A DNA stretch of 30,002 bases from a virus. Location of the stretch: positions 1 to 30,002 of IMG/VR virus record IMGVR_UViG_3300035682_000132; one strand, written 5' to 3'. Of this stretch, positions 6,903 to 13,420 are shown in pieces (within the stretch, counting starts at the first letter, position 1; every line of letters starts with the position of its first letter). The notes beneath the pieces were generated by a model. That model had not been told where the DNA came from. It saw only the letters and a list, made by a program, of their open reading frames with translations, and did not search any database. Both the position numbers and the translations under genes were made by a program.

Positions 6903-7403
6903 TTAGTACACTTTGTTTGTCACCATCAGAACATTCAAATCTTTTTTCATTCCATCATATTCGTGCATTGCAATATATTCAGCAACTGCATTTGCTTGAT
7001 TGCGAAATGTCTTATCAAAAATGAATAGTTCTTCGAACATCTTGTAAGAATGAATCGCAGTTGAATGATGTCGGTTGTATCTTCTGGAAATATTCGCCAT
7101 TGTCATCATCGTGTTTTTACGCATAACCCACATACACATATGCCTTGCATATGCAATTTCGCGTCTTCGTGAATTCTCATACAATGATTTTGCTTTGATT
7201 CCGAATACATTGCAAATCTTATCTTCCAGAAGTTGAATAAAATCTTCTTCTTTCATCAACACTTCTTCAACTTCTTCTGGTTCTTGTTCAACATTATCAC
7301 TGGTGATTATGTATGGTGCAATGAACAAAACAAATTCTTCGCGTCTTTCTGGAAGAACAAACATTGATGCGTAATCAAGTATTTTTTTTACTTCAGTTTT
7401 CAT
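6903..7403 (-). CDS. DnaA domain IV-like DNA-binding protein
   Basis: A 166-residue protein. The C-terminal half matches the DNA-binding domain of the bacterial initiator DnaA: a helix with REIAYARHMCMWVMR (about 98-112), ISRRYNR, then the signature HHSTAIHSYKMFEEL (about 128-142), equivalent to the DHTTVLHA signature that contacts DnaA boxes. There is no AAA+ ATPase domain, so it can bind DNA but not melt an origin by itself. The start at 7403 is fixed by an ATGA overlap with the previous gene; the frame stays open to 7463 but only adds basic residues inside that gene. It lies next to the initiator with the embedded origin, and its own sequence has two iteron-like sites. A role in origin recognition or capture of host replication proteins is inference. 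Confidence 0.8.
   Translation of the reverse strand: MKTEVKKILDYASMFVLPERREEFVLFIAPYIITSDNVEQEPEEVEEVLMKEEDFIQLLEDKICNVFGIKAKSLYENSRRREIAYARHMCMWVMRKNTMMTMANISRRYNRHHSTAIHSYKMFEELFIFDKTFRNQANAVAEYIAMHEYDGMKKDLNVLMVTNKVY
7134..7155. repeat. Two further CATATGC sites with 11-bp phasing
   Basis: ACACATATGCC (7134-7144) followed directly by TTGCATATGCA (7145-7155). The CATATGC cores begin at 7137 and 7148, exactly 11 bases apart as in the arrays within the initiator gene. They lie inside the DnaA domain IV-like gene. With two units this could be chance, but the spacing matches. Confidence 0.5.
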
Positions 7404-7660
7404 TTTCTTTTTTGGTTCAAAGGTTCTTCGTTTTGCTTTTCGTTTTGTTTTTCGCTTTCGCATATCAGGTTGTATAATTCAGTGGAATCAATTCCAGTTT
7501 TGGTTTGTATTCTTGAAAAGACATCCATACGCATTTGTTCTGGATGTTTGAGATAATGTGTTGCAGTTGGAATACTGCAATCAATATATCTTGCAAAAGC
7601 AACAACACTTCGAAAGTGTTGCGCTAATGCTTGATGAAATTTAGAATGGTAAATCGCCAT
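7400..7660 (-). CDS. Small DNA-binding-like protein
   Basis: An 86-residue protein. Residues 8-45 fit a Cro/CI-like helix-turn-helix (HFRSVVAFARYIDCSIPTAT, followed by YLKHPEQM). The C-terminal 20 residues are repetitive and charged (Gln, Lys, Asn, Glu). It overlaps the SSB-type gene by 20 bases upstream and is ATGA-coupled to the DnaA-like gene downstream. Likely a regulator or replication accessory; no specific family recognised. Confidence 0.6.
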   Translation of the reverse strand: MAIYHSKFHQALAQHFRSVVAFARYIDCSIPTATHYLKHPEQMRMDVFSRIQTKTGIDSTELYNLICESEKQNEKQNEEPLNQKRK

Positions 7661-8429
7661 CTGTTTTGTTGTTTAATTTTTCAGAAGTGATTTCAGCATT
7701 GATAAACGAAATGAATGTTTCAGCAACTTCCAGAATTTGCTTCAGGTCACAATTGCGTTCTTTCAAAAAATTCACTGATGATGTTAATGCATTCATACGA
7801 ATGATTCGCGCTTCAGTTTCTGGTGATTTAGCACCAAATGATTGTGCTGGTGTTGATGTGTTTTGTGACATTGGTCTTGAATAATTTTGTTGTGTTCCAA
7901 ATACTGGTTTGATTGCAGTGAATGTTTTACCATTCTTTGTTGGTTTGGTTTCGATGGTGTAGGTTGCTTCTTGACCAGCGACAAATTTGTTTTGGTCTGA
8001 TGATTTGGAATTGTAGTTTCCTACATCACCATTTTCGAATGCAACTTCGAATCCATAAAGTGTTCCATAGTTTGATTCGAATGAACCATTTGATTGTGCT
8101 GATAGCACTTTGCTTGTCTTTTCCATAATTGTGGATTTGTTATTTGTTGTTTGTTGTTGATTGATTTCTGATTCTTCTTTGAATTGATTCCTAATTTTTT
8201 GTTCGTTCCAGTTTGCTTCATTAGACCAATTCCAGAATACTTTCGAATTGTCAAATTTCATTGTATTGAAGAACTGATATTCTGATACACCAAATTTGAT
8301 TGATGCTTGATATGATTTCAGCATCGTATCAAAGATTGTTGGTCTGGATTCCCTATCATATGTTTCCGACATTTCGAATATATGATTTGAAAAATGCCTT
8401 GCGACAAATTGATTTTCTTCTTCCATCAT
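7641..8429 (-). CDS. Single-strand DNA-binding-type protein with N-terminal extension
   Basis: A 262-residue protein in two parts. Residues 101-180 form a beta-rich OB-fold-like unit (FESNYGTLYGFEVAFENGD, later FVAGQEATYTIE) of the kind seen in phage single-strand-binding proteins, and the protein ends in the acidic tip DGDLPF, the SSB-type partner-docking tail. Residues 1-100 are a different aromatic-rich domain with no family I recognise, joined by a Gln/Asn/Thr linker (about 90-99). An internal ATG at 8129 (M101), preceded by an A-rich stretch, could give a separate short SSB. The full-length start at 8429 is supported by an ATGA overlap with the previous gene. Role: coating single strands during replication or recombination. 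Confidence 0.68.
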   Translation of the reverse strand: MMEEENQFVARHFSNHIFEMSETYDRESRPTIFDTMLKSYQASIKFGVSEYQFFNTMKFDNSKVFWNWSNEANWNEQKIRNQFKEESEINQQQTTNNKSTIMEKTSKVLSAQSNGSFESNYGTLYGFEVAFENGDVGNYNSKSSDQNKFVAGQEATYTIETKPTKNGKTFTAIKPVFGTQQNYSRPMSQNTSTPAQSFGAKSPETEARIIRMNALTSSVNFLKERNCDLKQILEVAETFISFINAEITSEKLNNKTDGDLPF

Positions 8430-8587
8430 TTGATTGTGTATCTGTATTCAGTTAGTTCCTTGTGATGATTCATATTTTCAGCAATCTCATTAAAGCTCAA
8501 ATAAGGAAATGAATTTGCTGATGATGTCACACATACCATTGTTGGTTTTGATGGTGGTAATGGCTTTGGTTTACGTTTGAATAGCAT
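8426..8587 (-). CDS. Small hypothetical protein
   Basis: A 53-residue protein with a basic, proline-rich N-terminus (KRKPKPLPPSKP). The start at 8587 lies four bases after the stop of the previous gene and fits the block's compact spacing; upstream ATGs would overlap that gene. It is ATGA-coupled to the SSB-type gene. No function recognised. Confidence 0.5.
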   Translation of the reverse strand: MLFKRKPKPLPPSKPTMVCVTSSANSFPYLSFNEIAENMNHHKELTEYRYTIK

Positions 8588-8591
8588 ATAA

Positions 8592-9119
8592 TTATTTGTT
8601 TTGGTTTGTATAATATGAATCTGGTGGTGTTGGAAGTTCAATCCATCTCTGAAGTGCAATCTTTTTGTACAAAGAATCAGCTTGATTAATCCAAGATTCC
8701 AATTGATTATTATATGATATCTTCACTGGAGAATCTTCAGGAAAGATTTTCTTATCACCAAATGAATCTTGTGCTGATTGAATTGTAAACAACAGATGAA
8801 ATACTTCTTCTTCAGTGAATTCAATTCGCTTGATGTTTTCAATTACTTCTTCAACTTCAATTACTTCCAGAAGGTCTTTTGAATGCTCTTTTACCATCGT
8901 GTTGTACTTACCTTCATTTGTCCACAATTCATATTCTTCCAGTCCATCTATACCATCAAACAATCCGCGAATTGCATAGTGTTCATAATAGTCTGGAAGG
9001 AATGTCAATGCATTGCTTTCGATTAGTGTTCCATCACGCATCACGAATTGTGCATTTGGATTCTTCATTGCTTCCAGTGTGAATGGAATTGTGATTTTTC
9101 TTTTGATTGTCTGTTTCAT
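8592..9119 (-). CDS. Hypothetical early protein
   Basis: A 175-residue acidic protein. It opens with a short beta-rich unit (KRKITIPFTLEAMKNPNAQF, then VMRDG), a pattern I associate with unnamed early proteins of Bacteroidota phages. A glutamate-rich helical centre (about 85-105) and a helical C-terminus follow. The start is preceded by the leader CTAAAATCAAAATAAA. Function unknown. Confidence 0.65.
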   Translation of the reverse strand: MKQTIKRKITIPFTLEAMKNPNAQFVMRDGTLIESNALTFLPDYYEHYAIRGLFDGIDGLEEYELWTNEGKYNTMVKEHSKDLLEVIEVEEVIENIKRIEFTEEEVFHLLFTIQSAQDSFGDKKIFPEDSPVKISYNNQLESWINQADSLYKKIALQRWIELPTPPDSYYTNQNK

Positions 9120-9131
9120 TTTATTTTGATT

Positions 9132-9218
9132 TTAGAATTTACCGAACATTGATTTTGATTTTGATTCGTATGCATATTGCATCACTTCACGAATCCAGAT
9201 TTTGATTTTATTCACCAT
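9132..9218 (-). CDS. Very small basic protein
   Basis: A 28-residue open frame (starts MVNKIKIWIREVMQYAYES) overlapping the end of the 9208-9333 gene by 11 bases. Its compact placement and amphipathic N-terminal helix suggest a real microprotein, but at this length chance cannot be excluded. Ends just before the leader of the 8592-9119 gene. Confidence 0.38.
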   Translation of the reverse strand: MVNKIKIWIREVMQYAYESKSKSMFGKF

Positions 9219-9333
9219 ATGTATTTACTTCAATTGATTCCAGTTCTTTGATTTGCACATCGAAATCCGATGCGAATTTGAATGCAAGAATAAAGAAGAT
9301 AATTCCAGCAATAATTTTAATTTCCTTTTTCAT
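9208..9333 (-). CDS. Very small single-span membrane protein
   Basis: A 41-residue open frame starting MKKEIKIIAGIIFFILAF. It has a basic N-terminus, one hydrophobic segment (about 6-18) and an acidic tail. The start is preceded by TCAATCAAAATCAAT, the same type of A-rich leader as the flanking genes, which supports expression. Possible early membrane effector; function unknown. Confidence 0.5.
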   Translation of the reverse strand: MKKEIKIIAGIIFFILAFKFASDFDVQIKELESIEVNTYGE

Positions 9334-9348
9334 ATTGATTTTGATTGA

Positions 9349-9540
9349 TTATGAATGTTCGACAATTTCAATTTCTGTTTCTGGTTTGTTACCATCAGAA
9401 AATGCGTAATACATATCTTCACGAACATTCAATGATTTTTCTGATGCGTGACGCATTAAGCAATCTACTGCTTGATTCTCTTTTGCAAATTCGAACTCCT
9501 GAACTAATTTGCTTTTGTGATAAAATTCTACGATGTACAT
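9349..9540 (-). CDS. Small hypothetical early protein
   Basis: A 63-residue acidic protein starting MYIVEFYHKSKLVQEFEFAK, predicted mixed alpha/beta. Second gene after the minus-strand promoter. The leader contains three copies of an AAATCAAA-type block. No known family recognised. Confidence 0.6.
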   Translation of the reverse strand: MYIVEFYHKSKLVQEFEFAKENQAVDCLMRHASEKSLNVREDMYYAFSDGNKPETEIEIVEHS

Positions 9541-9572
9541 ATTGATTTGATTTTTGATTTTTGGTTTTTAGA

Positions 9573-9761
9573 TTAACTGAATAATTTTTCTTTCAAGAAT
9601 GTAATTTGCATTTCCATCATTTCGATTTCAATTTTGGTGAATTGGTCGAATTCAATGAATGATTCATCTTCCAAAGAGTCTTCATAATGTTTAATTTTAA
9701 TTTCAAGTTCTTTGATTTTTTCAAAGATTAGTGATTTTGTTGTTCGTGTTAATTGTTCCAT
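9573..9761 (-). CDS. Small coiled-coil early protein
   Basis: A 62-residue, almost entirely helical, charged protein with heptad-like hydrophobics (KIKELEIKIKHYEDSLEDE). It is the first gene of the minus-strand block; its start lies about 25 bases downstream of a well-matched Bacteroidota promoter and after the leader ACAAAATCAAA. First position implies very early, strong expression, as for host-takeover proteins, but no function is recognised. Confidence 0.62.
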   Translation of the reverse strand: MEQLTRTTKSLIFEKIKELEIKIKHYEDSLEDESFIEFDQFTKIEIEMMEMQITFLKEKLFS

Positions 9762-9783
9762 TTTGATTTTGTTTTAATTTTAG

Positions 9784-9814
9784 CAAATGTACACAGGAAT
9801 ATTGAACTACCAAA
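9784..9814 (-). promoter_or_regulatory. Bacteroidota-type promoter for the minus-strand block
   Basis: Read on the minus strand, TTTG (9814-9811), a 19-base spacer and TACATTTG (9791-9784) match the primary sigma consensus TTTG-N19-21-TAnnTTTG. Transcription would start near 9777, about 15 bases before the first ATG. In the same 111-base divergent gap (9762-9872) I could not find an equally good promoter on the plus strand. Confidence 0.7.
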
Positions 9815-9872
9815 AAAATCTTTCGTTTAGACAAAAATAATTTCAGATAATAACATAAGTAATTGAAAATCA

Positions 9873-10295
9873 ATGGTAAAATTCTATAAAAAAAATGTGA
9901 AAAAATCAACTGGTTTGAAGAAATCACTGATTACTGAAGGTTCAGAAGCATCAATCCAGCAATCAATATGCAGATATCTGGACATCACACATCCAAGAAT
10001 ATTGTATTGTGCAAGTGCTGGTGGAATGCGCACCAGTATGAAACAAGCAATCAAAATGAAGATGACTGGATATCGAAAAGGTTTTCCTGATATGTTCATC
10101 TATAAATCAAATGATTCTTTCAATGGTCTTGCAATTGAAGTAAAGAAGAAAGGTGGTGTGATATCACCACATCAAAAAGAATGGTTGACCAGATTGAAAG
10201 ATGGTGGATACTTTTCTTGTGTTGTGTACAACTTGGATGATGCGATTCAAATCATTGATTCGTATATTAGTAACACAATTCAATTAAGTGAATAA
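9873..10295 (+). CDS. VRR-NUC domain nuclease
   Basis: A 140-residue protein with the VRR-NUC form of the PD-(D/E)xK nuclease fold: E25 in the first helix, then G70-F71-P72-D73, E89-V90-K91 and a C-terminal helix after SPHQKEWLTRL. These nucleases cut branched or structured DNA; phage members are thought to resolve junctions during replication or packaging. It is the first gene of the plus-strand block. The first 20 residues are Lys-rich. Length is normal for stand-alone phage VRR-NUC proteins and all expected catalytic residues are present. Confidence 0.88.
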   Translation: MVKFYKKNVKKSTGLKKSLITEGSEASIQQSICRYLDITHPRILYCASAGGMRTSMKQAIKMKMTGYRKGFPDMFIYKSNDSFNGLAIEVKKKGGVISPHQKEWLTRLKDGGYFSCVVYNLDDAIQIIDSYISNTIQLSE

Positions 10296-10797
10296 GTGCA
10301 TAGATGATTATGTGAATGAGAGATACAACAAGTGGAAACAGATTGCATTCAATATCTGCAAATCCGAACAACACTTGGAAGACCTTTTGCACGATACACT
10401 TTTTAGAATTTTAGAAAAAGACGAAAGAAAAATCATCCTGATGATTCAGAAAAACGAGTTTGAATTTTATATCATCAAAGCATTATATCGTGCTTGGAAT
10501 TCATCCAGAAGTTCTTTCTATTTAACGCATCGGAAATTTGGAATGATTCGCACTGATTTGATTGAAAGATTTCACGAACAAGATACAACTTGGTATGGTG
10601 CAAGACTGGACAATGAAACTCTTGATTTAGCAGTTTCCAGATTGAACTGGTTTGAATCACAGATATTTCAATTGTACATACTGGAAGATTTTTCATATCG
10701 GCAATTGGAAAAGGAAACTGGAATCCCATCAATGTATCTATGCAGAACCATTGATAAAGCAAAGAAGAATTTGAAACGAATGATTATACGCAAATGA
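10288..10797 (+). CDS. Sigma-70-like RNA polymerase sigma factor
   Basis: A 169-residue protein with the two-domain plan of small sigma factors. A region 2-like part (QHLEDLLHDTLFRILEKD, about 28-45) and a region 4-like helix-turn-helix (about 115-165: FESQIFQLYILEDFSYRQL, then KETGIPSMYL and KKNLKRM) are visible. It probably redirects host RNA polymerase to later phage promoters, but could act only as a DNA-binding regulator because region 2 is divergent. The start is GTG at 10288, overlapping the nuclease gene by 8 bases; no ATG gives a comparable N-terminus. The 3' end is ATGA-coupled to the next gene. Confidence 0.78.
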   Translation: MNKCIDDYVNERYNKWKQIAFNICKSEQHLEDLLHDTLFRILEKDERKIILMIQKNEFEFYIIKALYRAWNSSRSSFYLTHRKFGMIRTDLIERFHEQDTTWYGARLDNETLDLAVSRLNWFESQIFQLYILEDFSYRQLEKETGIPSMYLCRTIDKAKKNLKRMIIRK

Positions 10798-11249
10798 AAA
10801 TTTTAGCGCATCCAAAAGTTCGCAAGGAAAGACTTGAAATATGTCAATCTTGCAAATGGTATAAACCACAAACCAAATCTTGTGGAACTCTGATTCTTGG
10901 TAATGATGTTTCAGAAGAAGTTCTTGCAGAAAACAATGTCACATACTACAAGAAAGAATTCACATTGTGCGGTTGTGTAATGCCTATCAAAACAAAATTG
11001 TCAATGGCTAAATGTCCAGCAAACAAATGGACATCTGCACTAACTGATTCCGATATTGAAGAAATCAAAGAGTTCCTGAAATCAATTAATGTGATTGATG
11101 GAAAATTCAAGGTTCAAAGAATCAGTTCGGAACAAGTGAAGACCATATTCGAATGGATGAAAAAACTGAAAGGTCAACCAGTGGAAATCACATCTTGTGG
11201 AAAGTGTGTTGAAGATGCAGTCAAATCTTTAATTGAAGAAGCACAATGA
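10794..11249 (+). CDS. Zinc-ribbon-like hypothetical protein
   Basis: A 151-residue protein. Cysteines C17, C20, C30, C59, C61 and C74 fall in a CxxC...C...CxC...C pattern (ICQSC, SCGT, LCGCVMPIKTKL, KCPANKW) that I recognise from small phage proteins thought to bind zinc. A second pair (SCGKC) lies near the C-terminus. The end is helical. Coupled by ATGA overlaps to the sigma-like gene and to the next gene, so probably co-regulated. Precise role unknown. Confidence 0.68.
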   Translation: MKILAHPKVRKERLEICQSCKWYKPQTKSCGTLILGNDVSEEVLAENNVTYYKKEFTLCGCVMPIKTKLSMAKCPANKWTSALTDSDIEEIKEFLKSINVIDGKFKVQRISSEQVKTIFEWMKKLKGQPVEITSCGKCVEDAVKSLIEEAQ

Positions 11250-11488
11250 AAGGAATAGAACTACCAATTCTGGTTTATGAAAATTCAAATTATGAACTGG
11301 AAAAATTAGGAATTGAAACATCAGCAACTGATACGAAAATTGTTCAGTTTACATTTTACAACATTGATATGATATATCAGTATGAAGATGATGGTGTTCA
11401 ATTGACTGCAATATATTGTGGTGGTAAAGATTACACTTCACCAGCACCATTTGATTTGATTAGAAAACTAATAAGCGAAAATTTATAA
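11246..11488 (+). CDS. Small hypothetical protein
   Basis: An 80-residue, beta-rich acidic protein (for example VQFTFYNIDMIYQYEDDG). ATGA-coupled to the zinc-ribbon-like gene and followed two bases later by the next start. Reads as a single compact domain; no family recognised. Confidence 0.6.
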   Translation: MKGIELPILVYENSNYELEKLGIETSATDTKIVQFTFYNIDMIYQYEDDGVQLTAIYCGGKDYTSPAPFDLIRKLISENL

Positions 11489-11490
11489 TA

Positions 11491-11781
11491 ATGGAAAAAG
11501 TAAAATATTCACCAGTGTATCAACAAGCACTGAAGCAATTAGAAACAAGTTCAGCAATCACCACAAGTGTGAATGAATTGAAAACACTTTATGCAAACAA
11601 AACAAAGATTGAATCAATCACTGAACTTTCTGTTTCTGGTGCTGGATTAAAGTTCACCATCAATTCAAAGGATGATGCATTTACTGAATTCATTTTGACA
11701 ATGACTGAATCAATCAATTCAAAGATTGTACAAAAAGAACAAGACATTGATGCAATATTGAATACTGAAGTAAAAGCATAA
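11491..11781 (+). CDS. Small hypothetical protein
   Basis: A 96-residue protein with a long N-terminal helix, a short beta segment (SGAGLKFTINSKDD) and a C-terminal helix. Its stop overlaps the next start by one base (TAATG), indicating coupled translation. Function not recognised. Confidence 0.6.
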   Translation: MEKVKYSPVYQQALKQLETSSAITTSVNELKTLYANKTKIESITELSVSGAGLKFTINSKDDAFTEFILTMTESINSKIVQKEQDIDAILNTEVKA

Positions 11782-12134
11782 TGATAATCATTCCAGCGCA
11801 ACTTGAATCAATTGCTTCCAGAAAGGACAAGACAATCAAACTTGTTTTCGGAACGAATGAACTTGCACCAAATACTTCAGGTGAATTGTTCCAGATGTCA
11901 AACGCATTTGGATTCCTTTCATTCAAAGAAGAATCATTCCGCAAAGAAGAACTGGACATTATTGAATCACTGAAATCAGATATTGAACTAACTGGTAAAA
12001 CACCAGCGCAAAGACTTCGTGGTGTTATGTATAAACTATATCAACAGAATGATGGTGGTTTTTCTTCATTTGCGAAGTATTACGAACACCAAATGGAAAT
12101 TGTGATATCACACTTCAAAACTAAAATAGATTGA
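11781..12134 (+). CDS. Hypothetical protein
   Basis: A 117-residue protein. The N-terminus is beta-like (KTIKLVFGTNELAP) and the C-terminal half is helical with TPAQRLRGVMYKLYQQNDGG, a pattern I associate with unnamed proteins that precede structural genes in Bacteroidota phages. One-base overlap with the previous gene; the next gene begins with TTG inside its stop. Confidence 0.65.
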   Translation: MIIIPAQLESIASRKDKTIKLVFGTNELAPNTSGELFQMSNAFGFLSFKEESFRKEELDIIESLKSDIELTGKTPAQRLRGVMYKLYQQNDGGFSSFAKYYEHQMEIVISHFKTKID

Positions 12135-12367
12135 AAGCAACGCTTCTTTTTGACTTGGATGAAACAGATGATTCATATGCACACAAGAGATGTTTGAAAT
12201 CACTGGATATGATATTCTGCATTCAGGAATTCAATTCACAAATGAAAGCACGAATCAAGTACAATGAATTCTCTGAAGTGAAACAACAATCATATGATGA
12301 AGTATTCAAACTATGGTGTGAAACAATGCAAGAATATTCAATTGATATTGATGAATTGATTTATTGA
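12131..12367 (+). CDS. Small acidic hypothetical protein
   Basis: A 78-residue protein starting at TTG (12131), which overlaps the TGA of the preceding gene. It begins with KATLLFDLDETDDSYAHKRC and continues as helix. The DLDET string recalls HAD phosphatases, but the protein is far too short for that fold. The non-ATG start implies low or coupled translation. Function unknown. Confidence 0.6.
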   Translation: MKATLLFDLDETDDSYAHKRCLKSLDMIFCIQEFNSQMKARIKYNEFSEVKQQSYDEVFKLWCETMQEYSIDIDELIY

Positions 12368-12375
12368 ATATTGTT

Positions 12376-12394
12376 ATTAACAATGATTAACAAT
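12376..12394. repeat. Direct repeat ahead of the structural genes
   Basis: ATTAACAAT occurs at 12376-12384 and again at 12386-12394, a 10-base period, within the only noticeable gap (12368-12400) between 9873 and the structural genes. It could be a regulator site for the DUF5681/chaperone unit. In a sequence this A/T-rich, chance is quite possible. Confidence 0.35.
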
Positions 12395-12400
12395 TAAGAT

Positions 12401-12670
12401 ATGGCTTTTAAGAAAGGGCAATCTGGTAATCCAAAAGGAAGACCTGAAGGTGCAATCAGTGAAAAGAAAAAGATGTGGGAATCACTTGGTTCATTTGTAG
12501 TGAATGAAGGTTCTGAACGCGCAATGAAAGTTCTTCAGTCAATGGATGATGAAGAATTCTTGCATTACTACATCACAATGTTGGAATACTTCAAACCAAA
12601 ACAAGCGCGACAAACTCTTGTTGGTGAAGGTGATGCACCACTTCAAATAGTAATATCAAAAGATTTATAA
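12401..12670 (+). CDS. DUF5681-like protein, possible small terminase subunit
   Basis: An 89-residue protein beginning AFKKGQSGNPKGRPEGA, the hallmark of the DUF5681 family. Such proteins are often encoded near phage terminases and are suspected of small-terminase or packaging roles. The rest is helical and acidic. Here it sits before the tail-assembly chaperone, about 9 kb from the large terminase and on the other strand, so the terminase link is weaker. One base separates its stop from the next start. Confidence 0.68.
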   Translation: MAFKKGQSGNPKGRPEGAISEKKKMWESLGSFVVNEGSERAMKVLQSMDDEEFLHYYITMLEYFKPKQARQTLVGEGDAPLQIVISKDL

Positions 12671-12671
12671 T

Positions 12672-13244
12672 ATGGCTTTAGAAATAGAACTACCAGTTGG
12701 ATTCGAATCCATCACAATCAAACAATGGTCTGATTACAAAAATTCAAAATCAGATATTGAACGCTTGTGTGCATTAACTAAAAAGAGTAAAGAAGAAATA
12801 TCACAATTGAAACTGGTTCAGTTGAATGAACTGATTCAATTCTTCGAATCAATGCTATCAACTAATGATGCAAAATTTCAACCATTAATCACCATCGGAA
12901 AAAATACATATGGATTCATTCCAGATTTGTATTCAATCAGCACTGGTGAATATGTTGATTTGATGCAGTATGTTTCAGACGAAGGTGAAAACATCCTGAA
13001 GATAATGCAGATTCTTTATAGACCAGTAATCAAACAGATTGGTGAAAAGTATTTGATAGCACCATATCGTGTTGAAGAACTAAAATTTTATGAAGATGAT
13101 ATTGCATCAATCAAGATGGAATTTTATCGTGGTGCAATGCTTTTTTTTTCGAGTTTGCAAAATCAACTCAACGAAAGTTTGCAAGAATATTTGATGAATC
13201 AAGCACTGATGATTCAGAAGAATCTGGTCAACGAAATGCAGTAA
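12672..13244 (+). CDS. Tail assembly chaperone, short (zero-frame) form
   Basis: A 190-residue protein whose arrangement (FESITIKQWSDYKNSKSDIE, then TKKSKEEISQLK, KFQPLITI, YGFIPDLYSISTGEYVDLM and MQILYRPVIKQIG) matches the tail-chaperone family of Bacteroidota siphoviruses. It is the counterpart of lambda gpG: it should coat the tape measure until the tail tube assembles. Its frame runs through nine T residues at 13141-13149, where a -1 slip would yield a longer form. The last 32 zero-frame residues after the slip site are low in conserved features. The tape measure is about 7 kb downstream instead of adjacent. Confidence 0.74.
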   Translation: MALEIELPVGFESITIKQWSDYKNSKSDIERLCALTKKSKEEISQLKLVQLNELIQFFESMLSTNDAKFQPLITIGKNTYGFIPDLYSISTGEYVDLMQYVSDEGENILKIMQILYRPVIKQIGEKYLIAPYRVEELKFYEDDIASIKMEFYRGAMLFFSSLQNQLNESLQEYLMNQALMIQKNLVNEMQ

Positions 13245-13420
13245 ATTCTGTTTTGGGCAAATGGTCTTATTACCATTTGATTCTGGAAGGTTGTTCACAA
13301 TCTTTCATTAATATTGATTCAGTGGTGGAAAAACCAGTGTATTCGCTATTTACTTATTTAACCTATATGAAAGATTACAGATATGTCGAATCTCAACTCA
13401 TACAATCAGCTAATAAATAG
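12672..13420 (+). CDS. Tail assembly chaperone, long -1 frameshift form
   Basis: If ribosomes slip -1 at T-TTT-TTT (13142-13148), translation continues in an open frame to TAG at 13418-13420. This gives a 249-residue fusion, 159 residues before the slip and 90 after. The extension contains KWSYYHLILEGCSQSFINID and FTYLTYMKDYRYVESQLIQ, protein-like with aromatic and helical character. It fills the otherwise unexplained gap 13245-13382 and overlaps the fibre gene by 38 bases. This mirrors the G/GT pair of lambda. A homopolymer length error in the assembly would produce the same picture. Confidence 0.7.
13142..13148 (+). promoter_or_regulatory. Slippery heptamer for -1 frameshifting
   Basis: T TTT TTT in the zero frame of the chaperone gene, inside a run of nine T (13141-13149). 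It fits X XXY YYZ, with both tRNAs able to re-pair after a -1 slip. The next codons in the new frame are TTC GAG TTT. I did not identify a convincing downstream stimulatory structure. Confidence 0.65.

Noticed and set aside
12131-12367. HAD phosphatase suggested by DLDET
   Set aside because: At 78 residues, without the other HAD motifs, the match is accidental.
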